From positions 1 through 14,453 of the forward strand of contig USBU01000011.1 in the NCBI GenBank assembly GCA_900553005.1: a stretch of DNA of 14,453 bases, given 5' to 3'. Source of the DNA: an uncultured Eubacteriales bacterium (lineage in GTDB: Bacteria > Bacillota > Clostridia > Christensenellales > Pumilibacteraceae). This document shows positions 4,734 through 13,034 of this stretch, in pieces; the stretch's first letter is position 1, and each line of letters opens with the position of its first letter. The translations under genes were made by a program, and so were the position numbers. A model generated the notes under the pieces. The model ran no database searches. It saw only the letters and a program-made list of their open reading frames with translations, and was not told the DNA's origin.

Positions 4734-7214
4734 ATGCAGCAATACAACGTTACCGGCATGAGCTGCGCCGCATGCAGCGCGCGCGTGGAAAAAGCGGTTT
4801 CGGCAGTCGAGGGCGTTACGTCCTGCTCGGTAAATCTGCTTACTAATTCCATGGGCGTCGAAGGCGGCGTTGCGCCTGATAAAATAATAGCCGCGGTTGA
4901 AAAGGCGGGTTACGGAGCTTCGCTTAAGGGTGAAAGCAGAAAAAGCGGCGGTGAAAAGCTGACCGCGGACAGGGAGACGGGCAGACTTAAAGCGCGGTTG
5001 ATTTCTTCTTTGGTCTTTCTTGTCGTTTTGATGTACTTTTCAATGGGGCATACCATGTGGGGCTGGCCGCTGCCCGAGGCGCTTGCAAGCAATCCCATGG
5101 CGCTGGGGCTGACACAGTTATTATTGACAGGCGCAGTCCTGATCGTCAATCAGCGTTTTTTTATCAGCGGATTTAAAAGCCTTGTGCGAGGAGCGCCTAA
5201 TATGGATACGCTGGTATCAATGGGGGCGGGCGCGGCTTATGTTTACAGCGTATATGTACTGTTTGCCATGAGCGCTGCCCTGTCGTCGGGAAATACCGGG
5301 CTGGCCGCAGGATATTTGCACGAGCTGTATTTTGAGTCCGCGGCTATGATTCTGACGTTGATTACAGTCGGAAAGACGCTGGAAGCGCGCGCCAAGGGAA
5401 AAACGACCGACGCTATAAAGAGTCTTATGAAGCTTGCGCCCAGGACGGCGACAGTCATAAGACAGGGCGCGGAGGTAACCGTTCCTGCGGATGAGGTCGT
5501 AAAAGGCGACATTTTCGTGGTGCGTCCCGGCGACAGCATACCGGCCGACGGAGTGGTCGTCAGCGGCGAAAGCGCCGTCAACGAATCTGCGCTTACGGGA
5601 GAGAGCATTCCGGTAGACAAGACTGCCGGCGACAAGGTGAGCGCCTCTACGACTAACGTCTCTGGCTATCTCAAATGCGAGGCTTTACGCGTGGGCGAGG
5701 ATACCTATTTATCGCAGATCATCAAGATGGTTGAGGGGGCTTCCGCTACAAAGGCGCCCATCGCCAAGGTTGCCGACAAGGTTTCCGGGATTTTCGTTCC
5801 GGCGGTAATAGGTATTGCCGTCGTTGCGGCGGTTGTCTGGCTCATTGCCGGACAGAGCTTCGGCTTTGCGCTTGCGCGCGCGATTTCCGTACTTGTCATT
5901 TCCTGTCCGTGTGCCTTGGGGCTGGCGACACCCGTGGCGATCATGGTAGCCGGCGGTAAGGGAGCTAAAAACGGCATATTGTTCAAAACCGCCGAATCGC
6001 TGGAAATGACCGGCCGCGCGGATATCGTCGTGCTGGACAAAACCGGTACGATTACCGCGGGAAAGCCCGAGGTGACCGACGTTATTCCCGTAGGAATCGA
6101 TGAAAGCGAGCTTATTTCAGTTGCGTATTCCTTGGAAATAAAAAGCGAGCATCCTTTGGCTAAAGCGGTTACCGCTTACGCGGAGGAGCGCGGCGCAAAA
6201 TCGTTTGAGGCGGATTCGTTCATCGCATATGCCGGCAGCGGAGTTTCGGCCGTTTACGGTAAAAGCGAGCTGTACGCCGGCAATCTTAAGTTTATGCGTT
6301 CAAAGGGCGCGGTGTCCGAGACCATAACGCAAGAGGCGGAAAAGCTGTCGGGCGACGGTAAAACTCCTTTGCTTTTCGGCCGTGACGGGAGCGTTATAGG
6401 AATAATAGCCGTAGCTGACGAGATTAAAAAGGACAGTCCGCAGGCGATCGCTCAGCTTAAGCGCATGGGCGTGCGCGTGGTGATGCTTACGGGCGATAAC
6501 GAGCGCACGGCCGCCGCGGTGGGCCGCAAAGCCGGAGTCGACGAGGTTATAGCGTCGGTCCTGCCCGACGGTAAGGAGCGTGAGATTCAAAGGCTTCGTC
6601 AGCGCGGCAAGGTCGTCATGGTGGGCGACGGGATCAACGACGCGCCCGCCCTTACGGCCGCGGACGTTGGTATTGCCGTAGGTGCGGGGACGGACGTTGC
6701 CGTGGACGCGGCGGACGTGGTGCTTAGCGGCAGCAGCCTTTTGGACGTGCCCGGAGCGCTCAGGTTGGGACGGGCGGCTCTTGCTAACATACACGAAAAT
6801 CTTTTTTGGGCGTTTTTTTACAACGTTGTCGGAATTCCCCTTGCGGCGGGGTTGTGGATACCGATTTTCGGCTGGACGATGAATCCAATGTTCGGCGCGG
6901 CGGCAATGAGTCTTTCCAGCATTTGCGTGGTGGCCAACGCGCTTCGATTAAATTTGTTCGATATAAGAAAGGAACGCAAGTACAGAAAAAAATCAATAAA
7001 GGAGAATATTGTTATGGAAAAAACTTTGAAAATTGAAGGCATGATGTGCGGACATTGCTCCGGCCGCGTCAAAAAGGCGCTTGAGGCCGTAAACGGAGTT
7101 AAAAGCGCGGAAGTCAGCCATGAAAACGGCAGCGCCGTAATCGTTCTCGATAAGCCGGTTGACGACGGCGCGCTTATCGCCGCCGTTGAAAACGAAGGCT
7201 ATAAGGTGGTTTGA
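4734..7214 (+). CDS. copA: Cu(I)-exporting P-type ATPase CopA with C-terminal CopZ-like domain
   Basis: This is an 826-residue inner-membrane pump that exports Cu(I) at the cost of ATP. In order: an N-terminal heavy-metal domain with GMSCAAC (8-14), membrane helices, the actuator TGE (288-290), the transport site CPC (391-393), the phosphorylation motif DKTGT (435-439, Asp435), HP (473-474), GDGINDAP (631-638), and late membrane motifs YN in AFFYNVVGIP and MSLSS. CPC, YN and MxxSS mark subgroup IB-1, Cu(I) exporters. Residues 761-826 are a second complete metal domain with GMMCGHC (769-775), which aligns with free CopZ chaperones. A C-terminal metal domain is less usual than N-terminal ones. 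The junction keeps a ribosome binding site and ATG for that domain, preceded by an A7 run. AAGGAG (4722-4727) lies 6 nt before the start and overlaps the csoR stop. Confidence 0.95.
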   Translation: MQQYNVTGMSCAACSARVEKAVSAVEGVTSCSVNLLTNSMGVEGGVAPDKIIAAVEKAGYGASLKGESRKSGGEKLTADRETGRLKARLISSLVFLVVLMYFSMGHTMWGWPLPEALASNPMALGLTQLLLTGAVLIVNQRFFISGFKSLVRGAPNMDTLVSMGAGAAYVYSVYVLFAMSAALSSGNTGLAAGYLHELYFESAAMILTLITVGKTLEARAKGKTTDAIKSLMKLAPRTATVIRQGAEVTVPADEVVKGDIFVVRPGDSIPADGVVVSGESAVNESALTGESIPVDKTAGDKVSASTTNVSGYLKCEALRVGEDTYLSQIIKMVEGASATKAPIAKVADKVSGIFVPAVIGIAVVAAVVWLIAGQSFGFALARAISVLVISCPCALGLATPVAIMVAGGKGAKNGILFKTAESLEMTGRADIVVLDKTGTITAGKPEVTDVIPVGIDESELISVAYSLEIKSEHPLAKAVTAYAEERGAKSFEADSFIAYAGSGVSAVYGKSELYAGNLKFMRSKGAVSETITQEAEKLSGDGKTPLLFGRDGSVIGIIAVADEIKKDSPQAIAQLKRMGVRVVMLTGDNERTAAAVGRKAGVDEVIASVLPDGKEREIQRLRQRGKVVMVGDGINDAPALTAADVGIAVGAGTDVAVDAADVVLSGSSLLDVPGALRLGRAALANIHENLFWAFFYNVVGIPLAAGLWIPIFGWTMNPMFGAAAMSLSSICVVANALRLNLFDIRKERKYRKKSIKENIVMEKTLKIEGMMCGHCSGRVKKALEAVNGVKSAEVSHENGSAVIVLDKPVDDGALIAAVENEGYKVV
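7014..7214 (+). CDS. copZ: CopZ-like copper chaperone, possible internal translation start within copA
   Basis: The last 66 codons of copA form a complete stand-alone heavy-metal domain, MEKTLKIEGMMCGHC onward, with Cu ligands Cys12 and Cys15 in this numbering and the usual length of a free CopZ. AAAGGAG (6998-7004) lies 9 nt before ATG 7014, which is in frame with copA. Free CopZ would carry Cu(I) to CopA or CsoR. The ribosome binding site sequence resembles the true csoR-copA junction upstream (TAAGGAGAAT there, TAAAGGAGAAT here). I infer that free CopZ is probably made as well as, or instead of, the fusion. This is not proven by sequence. The entry lies inside the copA reading frame and should not be counted as a separate locus if only the fusion is made. 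Confidence 0.55.
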   Translation: MEKTLKIEGMMCGHCSGRVKKALEAVNGVKSAEVSHENGSAVIVLDKPVDDGALIAAVENEGYKVV

Positions 7215-7221
7215 CGGGCAG

Positions 7222-7260
7222 AAAAGCCTCCGGAAAAGCTTGACTTTCCGGAGGCTTTTT
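7222..7260 (+). terminator. Strong Rho-independent terminator of the copper operon
   Basis: A 15-bp perfect stem, AAAAGCCTCCGGAAA (7222-7236) with TTTCCGGAGGCTTTT (7245-7259), an 8-nt loop and a terminal T run. It begins 7 nt after the copA stop. The A/T flanks make it potentially active in both directions. Confidence 0.93.
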
Positions 7261-7447
7261 GTTGCTCCCGACAGGGAGTTTTGCGTGAAGGTAAAAAACC
7301 GCCCCGTAACGGACGGGTCCGACCGACGCCCGGTTTTGATACGGTGTCGGCATTGCTTCATCATTTGCGTGAAAAACGCATATTTTATTTTTTCAGCTGT
7401 TAACGGCGATCAATTAATATAACGCGCTTAAAGGTAAATCCCTGCCG
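7261..7447. other. Intergenic stretch with small hairpins
   Basis: This is about 190 bp between the copper-operon terminator and the end of the minus-strand small gene; no gene is supported. Small structures: CTCCC-GACA-GGGAG (7265-7278). TGCGT-GAAAA-ACGCA (7366-7380) followed by TATTTTATTTTTT could be a back-up plus-strand terminator. CCCGT-CCGTT-ACGGG on the minus strand, ahead of a run of T's (complement of 7293-7298), may terminate the small gene. AATATAACG (7416-7424) and CGTTATATT (7446-7454) form a 9-bp inverted repeat across the small gene's stop codon. Confidence 0.35.
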
Positions 7448-7597
7448 TTATATTTCAAAATGATCGCGGCTTGATTGAGTGGGCGGCATTTTGTCGCCTT
7501 TTTTAACGTAAACCGTACCTACCATGGTGCCGTTTTCGTTGATTACGTTATACGTGCCGGATACGGGCGCGATTTCACCGCTTGTAAGTTTAGTCAT
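7448..7597 (-). CDS. Small YjzC-like protein (49 aa)
   Basis: On the minus strand an ATG at 7597-7595 follows an ideal ribosome binding site (AAAGGAGGT, complement of 7605-7613) at 7-nt spacing. The frame encodes 49 residues ending in TAA at 7450-7448. It begins MTKLTSGEIAPVSGTYNVIN and has V-x-V-K-K-G-D-K-M-P-P-T near residues 29-40. The pattern SGEIAPVSGxY, then a valine-rich strand, KGD and PPT, resembles the small YjzC-like family of Bacillota, whose role I do not know. There are no cysteines, membrane helix or signal peptide, and it is probably a small beta-rich cytoplasmic protein. It is divergent from the mazG gene, with 138 bp between the start codons. The gene is too short for common length cut-offs and easily missed, but start, ribosome binding site and family-like motif agree. 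Confidence 0.75.
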   Translation of the reverse strand: MTKLTSGEIAPVSGTYNVINENGTMVGTVYVKKGDKMPPTQSSRDHFEI

Positions 7598-7658
7598 GTT
7601 TGTTACCTCCTTTGTTTGTATTATGTATTTCGGGGCGCTGCTATATGCGGCCGCGCGA

Positions 7659-7687
7659 TTGACAAATTATTCTTTTTGTGCGATAAT
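7659..7687 (+). promoter_or_regulatory. Promoter for the yabN/mazG-dus unit
   Basis: Perfect -35 TTGACA (7659-7664), a 17-bp spacer, and GATAAT (7682-7687), a 5/6 -10 match. Transcription should start near 7694, leaving a leader of about 40 nt before the CGGAG (7723-7727) and the ATG at 7736. Confidence 0.82.
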
Positions 7688-7735
7688 CAGTAAAACCGAG
7701 CAAAAGAAAATTTTGTAATTTACGGAGTTGCAGCT

Positions 7736-9025
7736 ATGATTAAAATTGTGGGAGTGGGCATCGAAAAAGGCGACGTTACCGAAAAAGGCCTGAGGGCCAT
7801 AGCGGGCGCCGACCGCGTTTTCTCGCGCGTAAAGCTTTGGTTCGAGACCGAAGCGCTCAGCGATTCTTATACAGGGGAGGCGGACTATTCGCAGCTTGAC
7901 GGATTTATCGCGGAAAAAGTCGTCGCCGCTTCCGACAGCGGTCTGAGCGTAGTTTATTGCGCTTTGGGCGACGGATTTACCGATACCGCCGCCGCGGAAA
8001 TAGCACGCATGAGAGAGACGGAGTTTATACCCGGGGTGTCCGAGTATCGCGGAAGAACGCCTCATTCCGGCGTCAGCTTTATTTCGGCTTACGACGTAAG
8101 CGGCGATACGCAGATTGATACCTCCGTTCCGCTTGTAATTTACGGTATTGACGACGCTCTCATTGCCGGCAAAGTCAAGCTTGAGCTTGCGGACAGATAC
8201 GGCGACGAGCAGCCTGCTGTTTTTTCGTCGGGCAAGAGCAGCGCGGCAATCGCGCTTTACGAGCTTGACCGCATGAAGTCGTACAATGGCGCGGCTCTGT
8301 TTATCCGCGGCGAGGGCGACGTCTTGAAAAAAAGCCGTTATTCTTTCGGGGACCTAGTGCGGGTGATGACAAGGCTTACGGCCGACGACGGATGTCCGTG
8401 GGATAGGGCTCAGACGCATGAAAGCATAAGGATAAATCTGCTTGAGGAGGCGTATGAGGCGGCGGATGCCATCGATAAGCGCGACGCGGAAAACCTGAGG
8501 GAGGAACTTGGCGACGTTTTGCTGCAGGCTGTTTTTCACTGCAATATTGCCGAACGCACCGGAGAATTTACGTTTAACGACGTTGTAAGCGAACTGACGG
8601 CTAAACTGGTTACAAGACATACTCACATTTTCGGAGAAAATAAGGCGGCGGACGCGGATTCGGCCCTCGGCTTCTGGGAACAGGCAAAGGCTAAAGAAAA
8701 AAGCTATAATTCTCTTGCCGGACAGCTTGATAGACTTCCGGACAGCTTTCCGTCTCTTCTTACGGCGGCTAAGGCCTATAAAAAATCGGTTAAAGCAGGC
8801 GCGGATTTAAGCGCGGATAAAATAACCGGAAAATTGGCCGGTTTGCTTTCCTCCGGCGTAACCGCCGAAAACGCAGGCGATTTGCTGCTTTACGCGTGCT
8901 TTTTGGCAACTGCGGCCAAAGCCGACTGCGAGGCGGAGCTGAATAAGCGCGCCAAAATCTTTATTGCGGACATGAAGGCCGCCGAGGAAGAAAAATCATT
9001 GGATAAGGCGGACAAAAGACTTTGA
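7736..9025 (+). CDS. mazG: YabN/MazG-type nucleoside triphosphate pyrophosphohydrolase with N-terminal methylase-like domain
   Basis: This 429-residue protein has two parts. Residues 1-195 or so resemble the tetrapyrrole methylase-like domain of Bacillus YabN, but the motifs are weak: GVGIEKGD near residue 6 and LGDG at 77-80, where SAM-dependent members have GxGxGD and a GDP-type loop. Residues 200-350 are a MazG domain with CPWD (220-223), LLEEAYEAAD with Glu237, Glu238 and Glu241, and REELGD with Glu257 and Asp260. These are the Mg-binding acidic residues that cleave NTPs to NMP and pyrophosphate. A degenerate second MazG repeat seems to follow (about 360-420, NAGDLLLYACF), lacking the acidic pair expected in place of its Asn-Ala. 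The likely role is clearing non-canonical or excess nucleotides. CGGAG lies 8 nt upstream of the ATG. The stop overlaps the next start by 4 bp (TTGA), indicating translational coupling. Confidence 0.9.
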   Translation: MIKIVGVGIEKGDVTEKGLRAIAGADRVFSRVKLWFETEALSDSYTGEADYSQLDGFIAEKVVAASDSGLSVVYCALGDGFTDTAAAEIARMRETEFIPGVSEYRGRTPHSGVSFISAYDVSGDTQIDTSVPLVIYGIDDALIAGKVKLELADRYGDEQPAVFSSGKSSAAIALYELDRMKSYNGAALFIRGEGDVLKKSRYSFGDLVRVMTRLTADDGCPWDRAQTHESIRINLLEEAYEAADAIDKRDAENLREELGDVLLQAVFHCNIAERTGEFTFNDVVSELTAKLVTRHTHIFGENKAADADSALGFWEQAKAKEKSYNSLAGQLDRLPDSFPSLLTAAKAYKKSVKAGADLSADKITGKLAGLLSSGVTAENAGDLLLYACFLATAAKADCEAELNKRAKIFIADMKAAEEEKSLDKADKRL

Positions 9026-9984
9026 CGGAGTGTACCCGCGCGTGCGAGCCGCTGAAAATCGGCGGCGTGACGCTTAAAAACAGATTTACTCTCGCGCCAA
9101 TGGCCGGTTATACGGACGGAGCCATGAGGCGGCTGGCGGCCGCTGCCGGCGCTGCGCTTACCGTAACCGAAATGGTCAGCGCCAAAGGACTGACATATAA
9201 CGGAGATAAGTGCGCGGGGCTGCTTATAACGTCTGCTGAGGAGCAGGTTACCGCGGTTCAGCTTTTCGGTCACGAGCCCGAATTTTTTTTCGAGGCGATT
9301 AAAAATCTGCCGTATCTCGATAAGTTTGATATTATAGATATAAATATGGGCTGTCCCGTTCCCAAAATAGTCAAGTCCGGCGAGGGCAGCGCGCTTATAA
9401 AAAATCCACGGCTGGCTTCAAAAATAGTTCGCGCATGTACGGACGCGTCCGGCGGGCGGCCCGTGACCGTAAAAACGCGCGTCGGTTTTTTCGACGGAGA
9501 GGACGTTTCCGTCGATTTCTGCCGTATGCTGGAGGATTCGGGCGCGGCGGCGATAACTCTGCACGGCCGCACACGCGCCATGGGGTATTCTGGCTTAAGC
9601 GACTGGAACGCTGTAGAGCGCGTTAAAAACGCGGTTAAGGTGCCGGTAATAGGCAGCGGGGACGCAGATGATAAAAACGCTTTTCGTTTAGCCGGTCTTG
9701 CCGACGCCGTTGCCGTGGGCAGATGCGCTATCGGCGACCCGTGGATATTTTCCCGTATGCTGGGCGGCGAAAACCGTATGAGCTTATGCGAGACCTTGCT
9801 GACTCATATACAATACATGTTAGATATGTACGGCGACAGATATACCTATACCAATATAAGAAAACATATAGGATATTATTTAAGAGGTATCCGCGGAGGG
9901 AAGGAGCTTAAGGCCGCGCTGTATTCCGTCGTCGGCACAAAGGAGCTTATCGCGGCTGTAAAAAGTGCGCTTCATGGGTTTTAG
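9022..9984 (+). CDS. dus: tRNA-dihydrouridine synthase (DusB-like)
   Basis: This 320-residue FMN-dependent enzyme reduces uridines in the tRNA D-loop to dihydrouridine using NADPH. The N-terminal TIM barrel shows APMAGYTD (25-32), VTEMVSAKGL (48-57), VQLFGHEP (79-86), and DINMGCPVPKI (106-116) with the catalytic acid Cys111. KTRVG (151-155), LHGRTR (180-185), GSGD (211-214) and AVGR (231-234) line the FMN and active site. The remaining 80 residues form the helical tRNA-binding domain. Length and motifs fit the DusB group, but the exact target uridine cannot be read from sequence. The TTG start at 9022 overlaps the mazG stop as TTGA. AAGG at 9005-9008 is a weak ribosome binding site, so translation probably depends on coupling to mazG. 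I see no strong terminator after the gene. Confidence 0.93.
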   Translation: MTECTRACEPLKIGGVTLKNRFTLAPMAGYTDGAMRRLAAAAGAALTVTEMVSAKGLTYNGDKCAGLLITSAEEQVTAVQLFGHEPEFFFEAIKNLPYLDKFDIIDINMGCPVPKIVKSGEGSALIKNPRLASKIVRACTDASGGRPVTVKTRVGFFDGEDVSVDFCRMLEDSGAAAITLHGRTRAMGYSGLSDWNAVERVKNAVKVPVIGSGDADDKNAFRLAGLADAVAVGRCAIGDPWIFSRMLGGENRMSLCETLLTHIQYMLDMYGDRYTYTNIRKHIGYYLRGIRGGKELKAALYSVVGTKELIAAVKSALHGF

Positions 9985-10048
9985 GACAATATTGACCTTT
10001 TTGCCGTCAAGTCAGCAATAATATACAGCGGCTTTCGCCCGGCTGCGC

Positions 10049-10077
10049 TTTACCTTTCCGATATAAAGGGTTATAAT
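10049..10077 (+). promoter_or_regulatory. Promoter for the beta-galactosidase gene
   Basis: TTTACC (10049-10054, a 4/6 -35), a 17-bp spacer and a perfect TATAAT (10072-10077). Transcription would begin near 10084. No obvious operator palindrome, catabolite-repression (cre) site or regulator gene is visible nearby. Confidence 0.65.
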
Positions 10078-10109
10078 TATACCGTATTATATTAAAAGGA
10101 GATTTTAGT

Positions 10110-12968
10110 ATGCTTGAAAAGTTTTACGAGCAGAGCGGAGTTGTCGGCGTGCTTGACGCGCGCGCCTATTATATACCGTTCAGGGCCGGAGAGGACGCTT
10201 TTGCGCCTCGCGGTAAAAGCGGAAGGTTCATAAGTCTTAACGGCAAATGGAAGATAGACGCTTATGAGAGTATGCTTGACGTAAAGGACGATTTTTTCCT
10301 AAGCGCTCCTTCGTCGGAAATCGACGTGCCGTCGTGCGTACAGCTTTACGGTTACGATCACCTGCAATATACCAACGTAAATTATCCTTTTCCGTATAAT
10401 CCGCCTTACGTGCCCAATCTTAATCCCACGTATCACTATCAGCGGACTTTTAAATTAAAAAAGACGGACGAAAAATATTACCTTAATTTCGAGGGCGTGG
10501 ATTCATGCTTTTATCTTTATGTAAACGATTCGTTCGCGGGCTTTTCGCAAATTTCGCATCGCCAGTCGGAATTTGACGTAACTGGTTTTGTTAAGGACGG
10601 CGAAAATAAGCTTGACGTACTTGTGCTTAAGTGGTGCATGGGCTCTTATCTCGAGGATCAGGATAAGCTGCGTTTTACCGGCATATTCCGCGACGTTTAC
10701 CTGCTGGCGCGTCCCGAGGGACACGTGATCGACTATAAGGTGGATACCGGTGCGGACGGAACCGTAGGTTTTAAATTGCTGGCCGGAGCCGGAGCCGAGG
10801 TGTCTTTTAACGGAGCAAAAAAGACGGTTAAGCCGGGCGAAAGAATCGAATTCCGAGTGGAAAATCCGCGGCTTTGGAGCGCGGAGGATCCGTATCTGTA
10901 CGACATGACCATCGTTTATAAGGACGAGGTAATAGGGGAAAAGGTGGGCATACGCACTACCTGCGTAAGCGGCGGCGTGTATCTTTTTAACGGTAAGCCG
11001 ATAAAGCTTAAGGGCGTAAACCGCCATGACTTCAACTGCCGCACGGGCGCGACGGTCACTGTTGAGAATATTATCGAGGACATGAAGCTTATGAAAGAGC
11101 TTAACGTCAACGCAATCCGTACCTCGCATTATCCCAATATGCCCGAGTTTTATCAGCTGGCGGATAAGTACGGCTTTTACGTGATGGACGAATCCGACGT
11201 AGAGTCGCACGGCGTAGTGTCGCGTTTTACCGGGCACGAAAACGCCAATTACGATCAGATTGCCGACGATCCGCAGTTTATGCAGGCCATCCTCGACAGA
11301 CAGATATGCAACGTTCAGCGCGATAAAAACCGTCCGTCGGTCATTATCTGGTCTATGGGCAACGAGTGCTCTTACGGCGAGAATTTTGCACGTGCGCTGA
11401 GGTGGATAAAGGCTAACGACGACCGTCCCGTTCATTACGAAAGCTTGTGGCACGTTGACAGAAAAAAGCGCGGAGAGGATTTTTATTATTCCGAGCCCGT
11501 GGATATGGTCAGTCGTATGTATCCTCAGCCCTCATGGATGACGGAAGGCTATCTGGACGACAAACGTGAATACCGTCCGCTTGTACTGTGCGAATATTGT
11601 CACTCTATGGGCAACGGCCCGGGAGATTTTAAGGCTTACTGGGATATAATTTATACTTCCGACCGTTTTATGGGCGGCTTTGTCTGGGAATGGGCGGATC
11701 ACGGCGTACTCTTCGAGGGCAAGGGCCTCAGGTACGGAGGCGATTTCGGGGAGACTTTGCACGACGGTAATTTCTGTATGGACGGAATCGTTACCGCCGA
11801 CCGCCAAATAATGGGCAAAACCCTGGAAATGAAAAAGGCCTACGAGCCGGTGCGCTTTGTAAAGGAAAATAATACGCTTTCCGTTAAATCGCTTTGTTAT
11901 TTCCGGCCCGTTACCGGCGTGCTGACCGTGACTTATAAAAATATGGGCAAGGTTGTCGGGGAAGATAAGCACAACGTGTCTATCAAGCCCGGAGAGACCT
12001 TTACCGTCAACGTGGAATCAGCTCATGTCGTCATTGCTTCCGTAACTTTGTCGGAGGATTTCGGTCTTTTGAAAAAAGGACATGAGATCGCGCGCGAGGG
12101 CTGGACCGAAAAGGCGGCCGTTGCCACCGATAAAAAGCTTTCGTCCGTAAAAATCACCGAAAACGGCAGGTATATCGACGTTACGACTCCTTCGGCTGCC
12201 TACAGGCTGGATAAGGCCTCGGCCGCTTTGATGTCAATCCGCGGCAAAAACGGCGAAATCCTTAAAACGCCTCTTGCGCTTAATCTGTGGCGCGCCCCTA
12301 CCGACAACGACATGTATGTCAAAAACGAATGGTATAAGTGCCGCTATTATGAAATCTTCAGCGAGGTGCGCTCTGTTTCCGCAGCAAACAACGTCGTGCG
12401 TTTTACTGGCAATATATCCCCTGTAAAGCTGGAGCCGGTTGCGGAATATACGCTTACCTACGAGTTTTACGACAACGCGGTATCTGTTAAAATCGATTAT
12501 GAATTTGCGTCTTATGCAAAATATCCGCCGCGCGTAGGACTTGTTGCGGCTCTCGATAAAAAATTCGACAGAGTGCGTTATTACGGTTACGGTCCGGGCG
12601 CCGCTTATATCGACCGCCGCATTTCGTGCGTCAAGGACGTTTATGAATCAAGCGTCGGCGGGCTTATGGAGCGCTACGTAAAGCCTCAGGAAAACGGCAG
12701 TCATTACGGCACGGAATTTATGGAAATTACTGACGGAAAAACAATCTTGCGCGCGGAGGACGGCTTCTCTTTTTCGGCGTTGCCGTATTCGTCCAAGCAG
12801 CTTACAGACTGCAAGCACGACTGGGAGCTGCCCGAGCGGGAAAACACCTGGCTTAGTCTTGACTTCTATATGTCGGGCGTCGGCTCCAATTCCTGCGGAC
12901 CGCAGCTCGACCAGCGATGGGAGGCTCCCAAAAAAGGCAAGGGAAGCATTACTCTTTTGATAAAGTAA
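10110..12968 (+). CDS. lacZ: Beta-galactosidase, glycoside hydrolase family 2 (LacZ type)
   Basis: This 952-residue cytoplasmic enzyme has no signal peptide; Escherichia coli LacZ has 1024. It hydrolyses beta-galactosides such as lactose. Domain order: sugar-binding jelly-roll (about 35-205, with NVNYPFPYNPP and FTGIFRDVYLL), an immunoglobulin-like domain (about 205-290), a TIM barrel (about 290-590), and a C-terminal small-chain-type beta-sandwich (about 680-950, with LWRAPTDND, YYGYGPGAAYIDR and QENGSHYG). The acid/base is Glu419 in WSMGNEC and the nucleophile Glu495 in LCEYCHSMGN; TSHYPN, FVWEWADHG and FCMDGIVTADR are also typical LacZ signatures. The C-terminal domain separates it from short beta-glucuronidases and beta-mannosidases of the family. 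AAGGAG (10096-10101) lies 8 nt before the ATG. No sugar transporter, galactose gene or regulator adjoins it, so it is a single-gene unit whose substrate is imported by proteins encoded elsewhere. Confidence 0.95.
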   Translation: MLEKFYEQSGVVGVLDARAYYIPFRAGEDAFAPRGKSGRFISLNGKWKIDAYESMLDVKDDFFLSAPSSEIDVPSCVQLYGYDHLQYTNVNYPFPYNPPYVPNLNPTYHYQRTFKLKKTDEKYYLNFEGVDSCFYLYVNDSFAGFSQISHRQSEFDVTGFVKDGENKLDVLVLKWCMGSYLEDQDKLRFTGIFRDVYLLARPEGHVIDYKVDTGADGTVGFKLLAGAGAEVSFNGAKKTVKPGERIEFRVENPRLWSAEDPYLYDMTIVYKDEVIGEKVGIRTTCVSGGVYLFNGKPIKLKGVNRHDFNCRTGATVTVENIIEDMKLMKELNVNAIRTSHYPNMPEFYQLADKYGFYVMDESDVESHGVVSRFTGHENANYDQIADDPQFMQAILDRQICNVQRDKNRPSVIIWSMGNECSYGENFARALRWIKANDDRPVHYESLWHVDRKKRGEDFYYSEPVDMVSRMYPQPSWMTEGYLDDKREYRPLVLCEYCHSMGNGPGDFKAYWDIIYTSDRFMGGFVWEWADHGVLFEGKGLRYGGDFGETLHDGNFCMDGIVTADRQIMGKTLEMKKAYEPVRFVKENNTLSVKSLCYFRPVTGVLTVTYKNMGKVVGEDKHNVSIKPGETFTVNVESAHVVIASVTLSEDFGLLKKGHEIAREGWTEKAAVATDKKLSSVKITENGRYIDVTTPSAAYRLDKASAALMSIRGKNGEILKTPLALNLWRAPTDNDMYVKNEWYKCRYYEIFSEVRSVSAANNVVRFTGNISPVKLEPVAEYTLTYEFYDNAVSVKIDYEFASYAKYPPRVGLVAALDKKFDRVRYYGYGPGAAYIDRRISCVKDVYESSVGGLMERYVKPQENGSHYGTEFMEITDGKTILRAEDGFSFSALPYSSKQLTDCKHDWELPERENTWLSLDFYMSGVGSNSCGPQLDQRWEAPKKGKGSITLLIK

Positions 12969-13034
12969 TCGGGCGCTCTGATTTTTAAGCATGTAAAATT
13001 CCGGTTGCTTTTAGTAAAATTTCAATAAAAGATT

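Noticed and set aside
7159..7422. Plus-strand frame across the copper-operon terminator
   Set aside because: It overlaps the CopZ domain in another frame and spans a strong terminator; no ribosome binding site.
7475..7718. Plus-strand frames opposite the YjzC-like gene
   Set aside because: They run antisense to a minus-strand gene with an ideal ribosome binding site and have no good start context themselves.
10503..11453. 316-codon minus-strand frame inside the beta-galactosidase gene
   Set aside because: An antisense shadow of a complete GH2 gene carrying both catalytic glutamates.
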